A DNA stretch of 32,944 bases from an uncultured Clostridia bacterium (GTDB lineage Bacteria > Bacillota > Clostridia > Christensenellales > Borkfalkiaceae): positions 1-32,944 of the forward strand of contig CAMUFJ010000020.1 of assembly GCA_947088135.1 (NCBI GenBank). The letters run 5' to 3'. Position numbers and translations under genes: made by a program. Below, piece by piece: positions 15,501 to 22,074 of the stretch. Below the pieces are notes generated by a model, which was given only the letters and a program-made list of their open reading frames with translations, searched no databases and had not been told where the DNA came from. How positions within the stretch are numbered: position 1 is the first letter of the stretch; every line of letters starts with the position of its first letter.

Positions 15501-16745
15501 CCGTATGAGAACGGCGCAATCGCGAGCGCCAAGCGCACAAGGCGTATATATACCTATACGAACGGGCAGATGAGCGCTTACGATGGAAAAACTTGTTCTT
15601 ACGATGCAAACGGAAATCCTACGAATTATCTCGGCAGGGCTTGCGAGTGGACGCGGGGGCGGTTGTTAAAGAAGTTTGGGAACACGAGCTTCGAGTATAA
15701 TGCCGAAGGCTTGCGCACGAAAAAAGGCAATAAAGAATATATTTGGAGCGGCGACAGGATTCTTGGCGAAAAGGAGAACGGGAAGGTAACGATGCGTTAC
15801 TTTTACGATGCGTCGGGGATTGCGGGTTACGAATATAGCGGTACAAAATTTGTATTCCGAAAAAACTTGCAGGGTGACGTTATCGGTATTGTAGATAACA
15901 CGGGCACGCTTTTGGGGACTTACGAGTACGATGCGTGGGGCAACTGTACGGCAACGAAAGTGATAATTTCGGGCACTTCCCTGGTGCTGAGTATGAACCC
16001 GTTCCGTTACCGCGGATATTATTTCGACAGCGAAACGGGCTTGTATTACCTGCAATCTCGCTATTACGATCCGAAAACGGGGCGTTTTATCTCTCCTGAC
16101 GCGTATTCTTACCTTGAACCCGACACGGTCAACGGCTTAAACCTTTACTCCTACTGCAACAATAACCCCGTTATGAACGTGGATCCGAGCGGGCACATTG
16201 TGTGGTCATTATTTTTTCTAGTAGTAGGAGTTTCTTTTTCGATAGGGGTTGGGGCAAGCGTTGTTAATCAAGCGGTACAATATGGTGTAAATAGTATAAA
16301 CTATGGGCAAGCAGTAGTGGATGGATTGTTTACTGTTGCATCTACTGCGCTTGCATTTACGGGAATAGGATTGTCTGCTTCAATGGCATTGAATGGCTTT
16401 TTGGGGTATATGCAATATGCAATTGACATTGATTTTCATGAAGGTGCAAGTCAAACCATAGAAGGGGCGTTGTTTGCCATAGGTACGGGTATATTTGCGG
16501 GACTGCGTAATGGTGTCGGCGCAAATAATTTGCAGTCTTTGTCGAAAACTTTATATAAAGCATCTACAACTATTTCAACCCAATTGATAAAGCACATGAT
16601 TGACACGGGGGCTAAGGTAACTACGAATCTAATTTCAAATGCATTTATAGGAAGTGCAAACAAGATTATGGAACGTACAATCTTGCGCCCTCTGTGGTCT
16701 TGGATATTTAAGTTTTTTTCTAAATGGTTGGGGAACAATATTTAG
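12504..16745 (+). CDS. Full-length Rhs/YD-repeat polymorphic toxin with membrane-active-like tip
   Basis: 1413 residues. No signal peptide or membrane anchor at the N-terminus. Order: N-terminal Rhs entry region with DLYTGRLLFSLPLF (about 52-65); a jelly-roll/carbohydrate-binding-like insert (about 380-560); many YD repeats (for example YSYDSRGRVTGK, YTYDNRGRLKTV, YTYDALGRIEKR, FAYDINGNLTEKN; about 620-1100); the Rhs core LGTYEYDAWGNCT, NPFRYRGYYFDSETGLYYLQSRYYDP, GRFISPDAYS and YCNNNPVMNVDPSGH ending at residue 1231. Residues 1232-1413 are the variable tip: hydrophobic Gly/Ala-rich segments and a cationic, aromatic C-terminal helix (WSWIFKFFSKWL). The tip DNA is clearly more AT-rich than the core, as usual for swapped Rhs tips. 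A GTG-start membrane protein follows 21 bp later, the likely immunity gene. The secretion route is not evident. Confidence 0.93.
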   Translation: MNDQTKESKTAMETEQARATVDLTNIREHDHKHSIIGGKCLQFECGEANASVDLYTGRLLFSLPLFRNQDTLPVSLIYNSLYYDAVQKGNRIGLGMGLSIQGGLIYYNDERAFIDGAGIAEYFDYALPREANGTSAYEDTAKTRKFKIYEKSGDVASKTGKYVSNGTKLTFPNSEYLYTDGVSESYIGTYHKMCGADDELTELRYEYSDGSGLEKQLLEVKNGDTTVISLTYNSTKLVKSITKGTETVNFTYSRGYLQTVQRVDGGVSTILLTCTYDTNGNLIQAESFGNILRFTHSGGKVTSVEERSRYIKIGATTVTNDLIGNKWNINRINGSWTRVTDKNKLITDYFFGEGGKLIAESVAQNSLIEPYKIVRGNMNFSQAERFSGEVTIGGDSKTVMRERIHSCQATLKATDVAYTYADAVNFDMRQNTTGTKIFGSHNVSGSDLYVFTCWVKVASCLDNFVKFTDGEARNVGSDTFFGVRAQWFSSKAGGTKSLYVPLNAEIGGWQFVAVPFRSLNDQSARVDWFMDFANNSGKVDIKFPAIYKTHGNWQVSLDKDYSITYGNKKNEVSLFNINGFTAKKVLRENFTNTVLKTYTTEYTAISEYRLLNDTDYSGVKTTYSYDSRGRVTGKTMSKSTLSSHSDWDYTPDNSGRIASELTAGGLTKYTYNAYGDPLTVKTPKGDGATYTYDNRGRLKTVTSTKLTSNTQSIDYNCEMPVKYTCNTKTYEMTYDGFGRILEVKENGSVKKSVVYKDFGTGLDGVSGATNSVTVTFANGFKTASYTDKYGQLIRVNENGSSVSELSYDASGNLTKSIDNIVNSVYTYTYQNGMPHTVKETRNGVVLLTTAYSTNADGEIDRVNFDYGLKKDEYTQTLDEYGRLKEETTPLGTMEYTYDALGRIEKRSGYGDFTKYQYLSTSTVGATNLPSRISFSDMSRYDITYDNNGNVTNIVSGDGNDNITYAYDNVGRLISETRKNKYHNTFAYDINGNLTEKNEYPYENGAIASAKRTRRIYTYTNGQMSAYDGKTCSYDANGNPTNYLGRACEWTRGRLLKKFGNTSFEYNAEGLRTKKGNKEYIWSGDRILGEKENGKVTMRYFYDASGIAGYEYSGTKFVFRKNLQGDVIGIVDNTGTLLGTYEYDAWGNCTATKVIISGTSLVLSMNPFRYRGYYFDSETGLYYLQSRYYDPKTGRFISPDAYSYLEPDTVNGLNLYSYCNNNPVMNVDPSGHIVWSLFFLVVGVSFSIGVGASVVNQAVQYGVNSINYGQAVVDGLFTVASTALAFTGIGLSASMALNGFLGYMQYAIDIDFHEGASQTIEGALFAIGTGIFAGLRNGVGANNLQSLSKTLYKASTTISTQLIKHMIDTGAKVTTNLISNAFIGSANKIMERTILRPLWSWIFKFFSKWLGNNI
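15894..16162 (+). repeat. 269-bp identical Rhs-core block, copy 1
   Basis: Identical at every base to 17474-17742 (constant offset 1580). It encodes the end of the Rhs core from DNTGTLLGTYEYDAWG to LYSYCNN. Upstream homology (15664-15893) is visibly diverged, and downstream the sequences diverge within 40 bp into unrelated tips. Confidence 0.95.
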
Positions 16746-16766
16746 ATCAATGAAAGGAGAGAATAG

Positions 16767-17114
16767 GTGCGAGGGGAGTTTATATATTATGTATTGTTAA
16801 TAATTTCGGGTATCGGCATCGGATTAGCATTAGAAGGTTACTTCTCTAAGGTGAATTTTAACCGAACAAAAATTAAAGACACGTCGGTTTTTCATCGAAT
16901 CCCAATTATTCGTAAACTTGCAGAAAAAGTGCCTTACTACACACGGATAATTCCGTTGATAGCAACAGTTGCTGTATTTTTCACTATGTTGCTGATTTAT
17001 ATATGTTTTTGGGTTTATCCAATCTTGGTCGCTTCCTTTCTTTCAAGTCCTTGGGCAATTGGAGTTGGTATTGTCTATTTGGTAATAATTGCAATGTTTG
17101 ATATCACTATTTAA
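16767..17114 (+). CDS. Membrane protein, candidate immunity protein for the first Rhs tip
   Basis: A 115-residue integral membrane protein I cannot assign to a family. One membrane segment is N-terminal (FIYYVLLIISGIGIGLALEG, about 5-24), followed by a basic loop, then two segments (about 62-85 and 90-113). The GTG start at 16767 is preceded by AAAGGAGAG at good spacing. It lies 21 bp after the Rhs stop codon and ends before a strong terminator, the usual position and size of a polymorphic-toxin immunity gene. AT content matches the Rhs tip, which suggests the two travelled together. A membrane location fits a tip acting on the membrane (inference). Confidence 0.78.
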   Translation: MRGEFIYYVLLIISGIGIGLALEGYFSKVNFNRTKIKDTSVFHRIPIIRKLAEKVPYYTRIIPLIATVAVFFTMLLIYICFWVYPILVASFLSSPWAIGVGIVYLVIIAMFDITI

Positions 17115-17149
17115 TTCACTCACACATTAAGTGTTTGTCTAGTTATGTG

Positions 17150-17179
17150 AAAAGCGCAGGGCGAAAGCTCTGCGCTTTT
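17150..17179 (+). terminator. Rho-independent terminator (repeat copy 2)
   Basis: AAAAGCGCAGGGC-GAAA-GCTCTGCGCTTTT, with a single G-U pair relative to copy 3. It separates the first Rhs-immunity pair from the orphan cassette. Confidence 0.9.
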
Positions 17180-17190
17180 GACTTTACCTA

Positions 17191-17219
17191 TTGACAACAA
17201 ATTGAAAATGTTATATAAT
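17191..17219 (+). promoter_or_regulatory. Perfect-consensus sigma-A promoter before the truncated Rhs cassette
   Basis: TTGACA (17191-17196), exactly 17 bp, TATAAT (17214-17219). The predicted start near 17226 is about 20 nt before the truncated Rhs frame. There is no Shine-Dalgarno and no ATG between the promoter and the cassette. Confidence 0.85.
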
Positions 17220-17245
17220 GAAAATACGATAACTTAGCTCAGCTG

Positions 17246-18367
17246 TTGAAGAAGTTCGGGAACACGCGCTTCGAATACGATGCAAACGGACTTCGCAGGA
17301 AAAAAGGCAATAAGGAATACGTTTGGAGCGGGGACAGACTGCTTTACGAAAAGGAAGACGGCGAGATTACGACGCGGTATTTCTACGACGCGTCTGGAAT
17401 CGCGGGGTACAATTACCGCGGCGGCGAGTTTAAATTCCGTAAAAATTTACAGGGCGATATTATCGGAATTATCGATAACACGGGCACGCTTTTGGGGACT
17501 TACGAGTACGATGCGTGGGGCAACTGTACGGCAACGAAAGTGATAATTTCGGGCACTTCCCTGGTGCTGAGTATGAACCCGTTCCGTTACCGCGGATATT
17601 ATTTCGACAGCGAAACGGGCTTGTATTACCTGCAATCTCGCTATTACGATCCGAAAACGGGGCGTTTTATCTCTCCTGACGCGTATTCTTACCTTGAACC
17701 CGACACGGTCAACGGCTTAAACCTTTACTCCTACTGCAACAACAATCCCGTTATGAATGTAGACCCCGACGGGCATTTAGTACTATCAATAGGTGCAATA
17801 ATTTTTGCTGGCGCAATGGGAGCTCTATTTGGAGCTGTTGCACGAACATATGGTGTTGTTAAAAACGGCGGAAGTGCGAGGGAAGCAGCCGGTGCATTTG
17901 TCGGTGGGGCTATTACGGGATTTTTCTCAGGTATAGCGATGGCATTAGGTGGAGGTATGGCATTAGCTGGTGCTTCCGCAGTCGCTTTAATGGGAGGAAC
18001 CGTGGGAATGATGGGCATTGGCTTTGGAGTTGGAATTGGTGCATATTATGCCGAAACGGGAATCGCAAGAACGAAATCCAATTTCTCCGATGCTATGCGT
18101 CAAGGTGCAAAAACGGCGATAGATTTAGGAGGCGGTTTTGTCATCGGTGCTGCTTTTGGGTTGTTTGGTGGTTATAATTCCTTAAAGCTCGGAAACGGAG
18201 TAAAGGATTCAATTTCTAACTCTATAAGCATTTATAACTCGGTAGGATTAAATGCGGGGTTAACGGCAATAGGCAGAGGGATGGTGTCATATTTATATGT
18301 TAATTGCACGTATATGCTTTTAAGATCCTTTTTTAAGAATTTATTTATGCGCCTATTTAATATATAG
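17246..18367 (+). CDS. Orphan Rhs core-tip cassette (5'-truncated Rhs) with glycine-rich tip
   Basis: A 373-codon frame that starts abruptly inside the Rhs core at the position matching nt 15664 of the full-length gene. The first possible start is TTG 17246; an in-frame TGA lies at 17219-17221, with no ATG and no ribosome site between, so translation is doubtful and this may be a silent tip donor. It carries the last YD region, the complete Rhs core and DPDGH (end at residue 177). The tip, residues 178-373, differs from the first: long Gly/Ala-zipper hydrophobic segments (GAMGALFGAV, GGAITGFFSGIAMALGGGMA, GMMGIGFGVGIGAYYA) and a cationic end LLRSFFKNLFMRLFNI. A two-helix membrane protein follows. 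Pore-forming-type action is inferred, not shown. Confidence 0.82.
   Translation: MKKFGNTRFEYDANGLRRKKGNKEYVWSGDRLLYEKEDGEITTRYFYDASGIAGYNYRGGEFKFRKNLQGDIIGIIDNTGTLLGTYEYDAWGNCTATKVIISGTSLVLSMNPFRYRGYYFDSETGLYYLQSRYYDPKTGRFISPDAYSYLEPDTVNGLNLYSYCNNNPVMNVDPDGHLVLSIGAIIFAGAMGALFGAVARTYGVVKNGGSAREAAGAFVGGAITGFFSGIAMALGGGMALAGASAVALMGGTVGMMGIGFGVGIGAYYAETGIARTKSNFSDAMRQGAKTAIDLGGGFVIGAAFGLFGGYNSLKLGNGVKDSISNSISIYNSVGLNAGLTAIGRGMVSYLYVNCTYMLLRSFFKNLFMRLFNI
17474..17742 (+). repeat. 269-bp identical Rhs-core block, copy 2
   Basis: Perfect match to 15894-16162 in direct orientation, 1580 bp apart. Flanking core sequence on the 5' side is alignable without gaps but diverged, pointing to recent gene conversion or recombination confined to this block. 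Confidence 0.95.
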
Positions 18368-18395
18368 GTTGCGACTAAATATTGAGGAGCGCTTA

Positions 18396-18875
18396 ATGGA
18401 GATTGAAGTAAGACCGCATAAACAATTTTATATTCTTGCGGCGATTTGCGGATTGCTTGCCTCAGGTTTTTTTTGTTGGGTAAGCATACTTTTAATACAA
18501 ATAACAATAGAAGGCAGTAAAATTTCGATAGAAGAGCTAGTTTGTCGTCTAATAGGAACAATAACAATAACTTTATTGACAGTTGCAATCGTTGTCATGA
18601 CAATATTTGTGATGATAGCTTTAATGAGTTATCAAGATATTTACGGTGAGGAAAAGATGTGTCGAATGCAGAATGGAAAAGTTAAATTTGAGATTTTTTA
18701 TTCTAATATAGAATATCTTAACAAGCAGTTCGGGCATTTAATAATTGGCTGTAAAACACCATATCGGCAAAAAAGGAAAAGTCGAGTTTTCGGTGAAGTT
18801 TATCACAAGAACGATGTTTTTAAGATATGCCAAGCAATTAGAAATGCAAACCCGTCGATATCAATAAGACAATGA
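18396..18875 (+). CDS. Membrane protein, candidate immunity protein for the orphan Rhs tip
   Basis: A 159-residue protein with two strong membrane segments (about residues 11-35 and 49-80) and a C-terminal soluble part (about 85-159). That part, with FYSNIEYLNKQFGHLIIG and SRVFGEVYHKNDVFKICQAI, resembles a small PH-like fold (weak inference). ATG 18396 was chosen because GAGGAG lies at 18384-18389; an in-frame TTG/ATG-less extension to 18369 has no ribosome site. It is 28 bp after the orphan Rhs tip and ends before a terminator, the immunity-gene position. Not similar by eye to the first immunity candidate beyond being a membrane protein. AT-rich like the tip. Confidence 0.75.
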   Translation: MEIEVRPHKQFYILAAICGLLASGFFCWVSILLIQITIEGSKISIEELVCRLIGTITITLLTVAIVVMTIFVMIALMSYQDIYGEEKMCRMQNGKVKFEIFYSNIEYLNKQFGHLIIGCKTPYRQKRKSRVFGEVYHKNDVFKICQAIRNANPSISIRQ

Positions 18876-18887
18876 AAGTTTTATACC

Positions 18888-18918
18888 AAAAGCGCAGGGC
18901 GAAAGCCCTGCGCTTTTT
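18888..18918 (+). terminator. Rho-independent terminator (repeat copy 3)
   Basis: AAAAGCGCAGGGC-GAAA-GCCCTGCGCTTTTT, a perfect stem with a U-tract. Nearly identical to the hairpin at 17150. Confidence 0.92.
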
Positions 18919-18990
18919 ACTTTACCTATTAAAAACCAAAAAACAAATCGAAAAAAATTTGTAAAGGGGCTGGTATATTTGAGCTACGTG

Positions 18991-18999
18991 TGATATAAT
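18991..18999 (+). promoter_or_regulatory. Extended -10 promoter of the ADP-ribosylglycohydrolase gene
   Basis: TGATATAAT (TGn plus perfect TATAAT at 18994-18999). The -35 region (TGGTAT at 18971) is weak. GGAGG follows at 19018-19022, before ATG 19028. Confidence 0.65.
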
Positions 19000-19027
19000 G
19001 CAGATGTCGGCAAATTCGGAGGTCAAT

Positions 19028-20416
19028 ATGAAAAAACAAGACGAAGTCCAAACTATGTGCGGAGAGATGAAGCCCGCGTACGAAAAGCTTCCCGCTTACG
19101 ACACTTATTACGGGGCGCTTGAAACCGAATATCGGCAATCTATGGAAGAGGGCTTGGATATAGAACTCTATGCCGACGTCTTTGCCTCTGCGGCGAAGCT
19201 CCCGCAGGGGGAAGTGAAAAAGAAAATCGGCGACGCGCTGTTTGAGGCAGTGTCGTCTGCAAAAACAAGGATCGGCTATGCTTACGCAGAGCCGTCCGAG
19301 TATGAAAAAATCATTAAATTGCGGAAAGGGGATTTCTCGTTTATCCGAAAGCCGAATTCCGCGTCGCTTGCGGATAAAATTTACGGCGCCTGGACGGGGC
19401 GCATTTGCGGGTGTATGTTAGGGAAATCGATAGAGGGCATCAAGTCGGACGAGCTCGTTCCCTTGTTAAAGGAAACGGGGAATTATCCCATGCGCCGATA
19501 CATAAAGAGAAGCGATTTGTCGCAGGAAATTTATGCGAAATACAAATACGGCTTAAAAGAGCGCGTGTATATCGACGAAACGGACGGAATGCCTGCCGAC
19601 GACGATACAAATTACGTGGTGATGGCGCAGGCGGTCGTCGAGCGGTTCGGAAGGGATTTTACGCCTTACGATATTGCCGTTGCCTGGCAGGAGTCGCAGC
19701 CGCGCAACGCTTACTACACGGCGGAACAAGTGGCCTACCGTAATTTTGCGAACGGATATTTTCCGCCCGATTGCGCGAAATTTCAAAATCCCTACCGCGA
19801 GTGGATCGGCGCGCAGATCCGCGGCGATTATTACGGCTATATCAATCCGGGCGATCCGCAGGCGGCGGCGGAAATGGCGTTCCGCGATGCGTCTGTTTCG
19901 CACACCAAAAACGGAATCTACGGGGAGATGTTCGTATCGGCGATGATCGCCGCGGCTGCGGCGGAAGAGGATATTCCCGCGATCATCGAAAAGGGATTGG
20001 CGCAGATTCCGCACACTTCCCGCCTGCACGAAGCCGTTTCGGGCGTTTTAGACGGATACCGCAAAGGCGTTTCCTGCAAGGCGGCGTTCGACGGCATTCA
20101 TGCCGCTTACGACGAGCACACCCTGCACGGTTGGTGTCACGTGATTCCCAACGCCATGATCGTGTGCGCTTCGCTCCTATACGGCGGGAGCGATTTCGGA
20201 AAGTCTATCTGCCTTGCGGTGGAAACGGCGTTCGACACCGATTGCAACGGTGCGACGGTGGGCTCTGTTTTGGGAATGCGGGGCGGGTATTCCGCCGTCG
20301 GCGAGGAATGGAAAGCCCCGCTCGGCGATAAACTGCATACGGAGTTTGCGAAAAATCCTTGCGTTTCCGTGCGCGAATGCGTGCAAAAAACATTGGAGCA
20401 TCTTTCTCGCGCGTAG
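19028..20416 (+). CDS. ADP-ribosylglycohydrolase family protein
   Basis: 462 residues. The C-terminal three quarters fit the ADP-ribosylglycohydrolase (DraG/ARH) fold, an all-helical di-Mg hydrolase that removes ADP-ribose or cleaves related glycosides: ADKIYGAWTGRICGCMLG, then ADDDTNYVVMAQAVVE (first metal motif), and ETAFDTDCNGATVGSVLG (second metal motif, the family signature). About 100 N-terminal residues of unknown role precede the domain. ATG 19028 was chosen from GGAGG at 19018-19022; an in-frame start at 18998 would begin on the -10 box. It lies directly after the Rhs-immunity cassettes but behind a terminator and with its own promoter. Many large clostridial members may act on sugar or nucleoside glycosides, so a link to toxin defence is only a possibility. 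Confidence 0.88.
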   Translation: MKKQDEVQTMCGEMKPAYEKLPAYDTYYGALETEYRQSMEEGLDIELYADVFASAAKLPQGEVKKKIGDALFEAVSSAKTRIGYAYAEPSEYEKIIKLRKGDFSFIRKPNSASLADKIYGAWTGRICGCMLGKSIEGIKSDELVPLLKETGNYPMRRYIKRSDLSQEIYAKYKYGLKERVYIDETDGMPADDDTNYVVMAQAVVERFGRDFTPYDIAVAWQESQPRNAYYTAEQVAYRNFANGYFPPDCAKFQNPYREWIGAQIRGDYYGYINPGDPQAAAEMAFRDASVSHTKNGIYGEMFVSAMIAAAAAEEDIPAIIEKGLAQIPHTSRLHEAVSGVLDGYRKGVSCKAAFDGIHAAYDEHTLHGWCHVIPNAMIVCASLLYGGSDFGKSICLAVETAFDTDCNGATVGSVLGMRGGYSAVGEEWKAPLGDKLHTEFAKNPCVSVRECVQKTLEHLSRA

Positions 20417-20465
20417 CCGGCGAAAAAATACTTTTAATTTTTCGAATTTGGAGCATAATGGGAGT

Positions 20466-20675
20466 ATGAAGCTTACCACGATCATTTGTGCGGGATTGCT
20501 CATCGCCTTCGGGCTGGGCGCGTGCCTGTACGCCCTTACGGGATTTAATTTGTTGCTTTTTCTCTGCGCGCAGAATATCGTCGTTTACCGCTGCGTGCTT
20601 TCGCTTGCGGGCGTGTGCGCGCTGTGGCTGGTTTTTTGGCTGATCGCGTTTCGACCTCTTCGGCATTTATCGTAA
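20466..20675 (+). CDS. Small two-helix membrane protein, unknown function
   Basis: 69 residues with two predicted membrane helices (about 5-32 and 39-63) and a short basic tail FRPLRHLS. GGGAG lies just upstream of ATG 20466. It is 49 bp after the ADP-ribosylglycohydrolase gene in the same direction and ends before a bidirectional terminator. I recognise no family. It may be a real small protein, but support is limited to length, hydrophobic pattern and ribosome site. Confidence 0.55.
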   Translation: MKLTTIICAGLLIAFGLGACLYALTGFNLLLFLCAQNIVVYRCVLSLAGVCALWLVFWLIAFRPLRHLS

Positions 20676-20729
20676 GGAATTGCGGATTGCTTGCGGAGGC
20701 TAAGAATCATTCGGGGCAAGATGCAAATG

Positions 20730-20757
20730 AAAAAAAGAGCCGACGGGCTCTTTTTTT
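20730..20757. terminator. Bidirectional Rho-independent terminator
   Basis: An A-run, GAGCC-GACG-GGCTC, then a T-run, between the convergent small membrane protein gene (plus) and the zinc-ribbon gene (minus). It works in both directions. Confidence 0.92.
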
Positions 20758-20768
20758 GCTGATTCGTT

Positions 20769-20966
20769 TTATTGACAGCCGCTGCATGTTTTGCAGTTCC
20801 CGCTGCATTTTTTTACGGGCTTGCCCGTCGCCGAATACACCGTTCCCGACCAGTCGCGCTCGGCGGGTTTTGCGCAAGCGGGGCAAAGGGCGGTTTCGTC
20901 GTGCGTTTTCACGAGTTCTTCGAATTTGTTCCCGCAGTGCGGGCAAACGTACTGTAAAATCGGCAT
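20769..20966 (-). CDS. FmdB-like zinc-ribbon protein
   Basis: A 65-residue small protein. The N-terminal MPILQYVCPHCGNKFEEL and CPACAKPAERDW form a CxxC...CxxC zinc ribbon typical of the FmdB family (putative regulatory proteins). It ends in a Cys-rich tail KKCSGNCKTCSGCQ, which could bind additional metal. Start ATG 20966 fits the family N-terminus and lies five bases after the corA stop codon, with AGGGA within the corA end as ribosome site, so it is co-transcribed with corA. The role is unknown; a metal-related function would suit the neighbour (inference). Confidence 0.85.
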   Translation of the reverse strand: MPILQYVCPHCGNKFEELVKTHDETALCPACAKPAERDWSGTVYSATGKPVKKCSGNCKTCSGCQ

Positions 20967-20971
20967 ATGAG

Positions 20972-21952
20972 TCAGTCCCTGCGGCGGCGTTTTCGGTGGG
21001 TGTGCGCCGTTTTGATCTTGATGGAAGCGGTGGAGCGGATGAGCCAGAAGGAAACAAGCGCGGTGATCACGATGCAGATTCCGATGACCACCCAAAATCC
21101 CCAAGCGGTATCGCCGAAGGGAACGGCGACGTTCATGCCCCAAAGGCTGGCGATGAGGGTGGGGATCGAGATGATGAGCGTGATGACGGCAAGCAGTTTC
21201 ATGACCACGTTCAGGTTGTTGGAGATAACGGAGGCGTACGCGTCCATCGTGCCCGATAAAATGTCGCGGTAGATATTACACATTTCCACCGCCTGACGGG
21301 TTTCGATAAGCACGTCGTCGTATAAATCCTTGTAGTCCTCGTTCCCCGCGATCGCGGGCATTTTTTCCATTTTGTTATAGACGTTGATATTCGCGCTCAA
21401 CGAGGTGGAAAAGTAGACGAGGGAATTTTCGAGCTCCAACATTTGAATGAGCTCTTTGTTCTTCATGGAACGGTGGAGCTCCGCCTGAACGCGCAACGAC
21501 TTTTTATCGATTTGGCGCAGGGAGGAGAGAAACCGTTTGGCGTTCCCCATCATGAACTTTAAGAGAAAGAACATGGGCTTGGAGGTGTCCGCCTTGATGC
21601 GGTTCGACACGAAATCCCCGAGCACGGGGTTTCCGCGCAGGGATACGGTGACGACGCATTTGTCGTTATAGATCAGCGAAATAGGAATGGTTTCGTAGGT
21701 ATCGCCGTCGTCCGTGTCCGTCATGGTGGGGGTGTCGAGCAGGCACATAAACGCGCCTTCGTCCTTTTCGCAACGCGCCGTTTCTTCCTCGTCGAGCGCG
21801 GCTTTGAGCATCTCTTCGGGGATTCCCGTGAGTGCGGTCACGTCCTCCACTTCGTCGTCGGTGGGATTGACGAGATCCACCCAGCAACCCTTTTCGAACG
21901 CCTCCAAGCGCTCGGTGGGTTTGTTTTCTTCCGATTTGAAAAATTTAATCAT
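20972..21952 (-). CDS. corA: CorA family divalent-cation (Mg2+) channel
   Basis: A 326-residue CorA-type channel that passes Mg2+ (sometimes Co2+ or Ni2+) across the cytoplasmic membrane as a pentamer. A cytoplasmic alpha/beta domain (about 1-150) and long helices (about 150-270) are followed by two C-terminal membrane helices (about 258-278 and 290-310). The pore signature GMN lies between them in SLWGMNVAVPF; Trp precedes GMN where Tyr is common. The tail is strongly basic (HTHRKRRRRD). ATG 21952 was chosen because GAGGAA is spaced seven bases from it; a TTG two codons upstream is too close to that site. The leader contains a short ORF and terminator that look like an attenuator. The FmdB-like gene follows. 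Confidence 0.93.
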   Translation of the reverse strand: MIKFFKSEENKPTERLEAFEKGCWVDLVNPTDDEVEDVTALTGIPEEMLKAALDEEETARCEKDEGAFMCLLDTPTMTDTDDGDTYETIPISLIYNDKCVVTVSLRGNPVLGDFVSNRIKADTSKPMFFLLKFMMGNAKRFLSSLRQIDKKSLRVQAELHRSMKNKELIQMLELENSLVYFSTSLSANINVYNKMEKMPAIAGNEDYKDLYDDVLIETRQAVEMCNIYRDILSGTMDAYASVISNNLNVVMKLLAVITLIISIPTLIASLWGMNVAVPFGDTAWGFWVVIGICIVITALVSFWLIRSTASIKIKTAHTHRKRRRRD

Positions 21953-21979
21953 AGGCAATTCCTCGCAGATTCAGGTCAT

Positions 21980-22010
21980 AAAAAAACGCACGGAAAAAAA
22001 TTTCTGTGCG
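21980..22010 (-). terminator. Intrinsic terminator in the corA leader (attenuator)
   Basis: On the minus-strand RNA CGCAC-A-GAAA pairs with UUUC-C-GUGCG (22010-21987), followed by seven U residues (21986-21980). It lies after the leader-peptide stop codon and 28 bp before the corA start, so it would stop transcription before corA. Its 5' arm is the partner of the antiterminator. Confidence 0.82.
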
Positions 22011-22074
22011 TTGGAAAATCCCGATTTCCGTGAAGGCGTGAGCCGTTCAAGAATTATTGCCTGTTCGCACAGAA
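22002..22074 (-). promoter_or_regulatory. Predicted antiterminator of the corA leader
   Basis: TTCTGTGCG (22074-22066, minus strand) is perfectly complementary over 9 bp to CGCACAGAA (22010-22002), the 5' arm of the terminator, so the two structures exclude each other. The upstream strand is exactly codons 17-19 of the leader ORF, so a translating ribosome would decide which forms. Between the arms a small hairpin GGAAA...TTTCC (22029-22013) shortens the loop. Inference from sequence complementarity. Confidence 0.7.

Noticed and set aside
17230..17245. TTAGCTCAGCTG resembles a tRNA D-arm
   Set aside because: No acceptor, anticodon or T-arm follows; the sequence continues straight into the Rhs core reading frame, so the match is chance.
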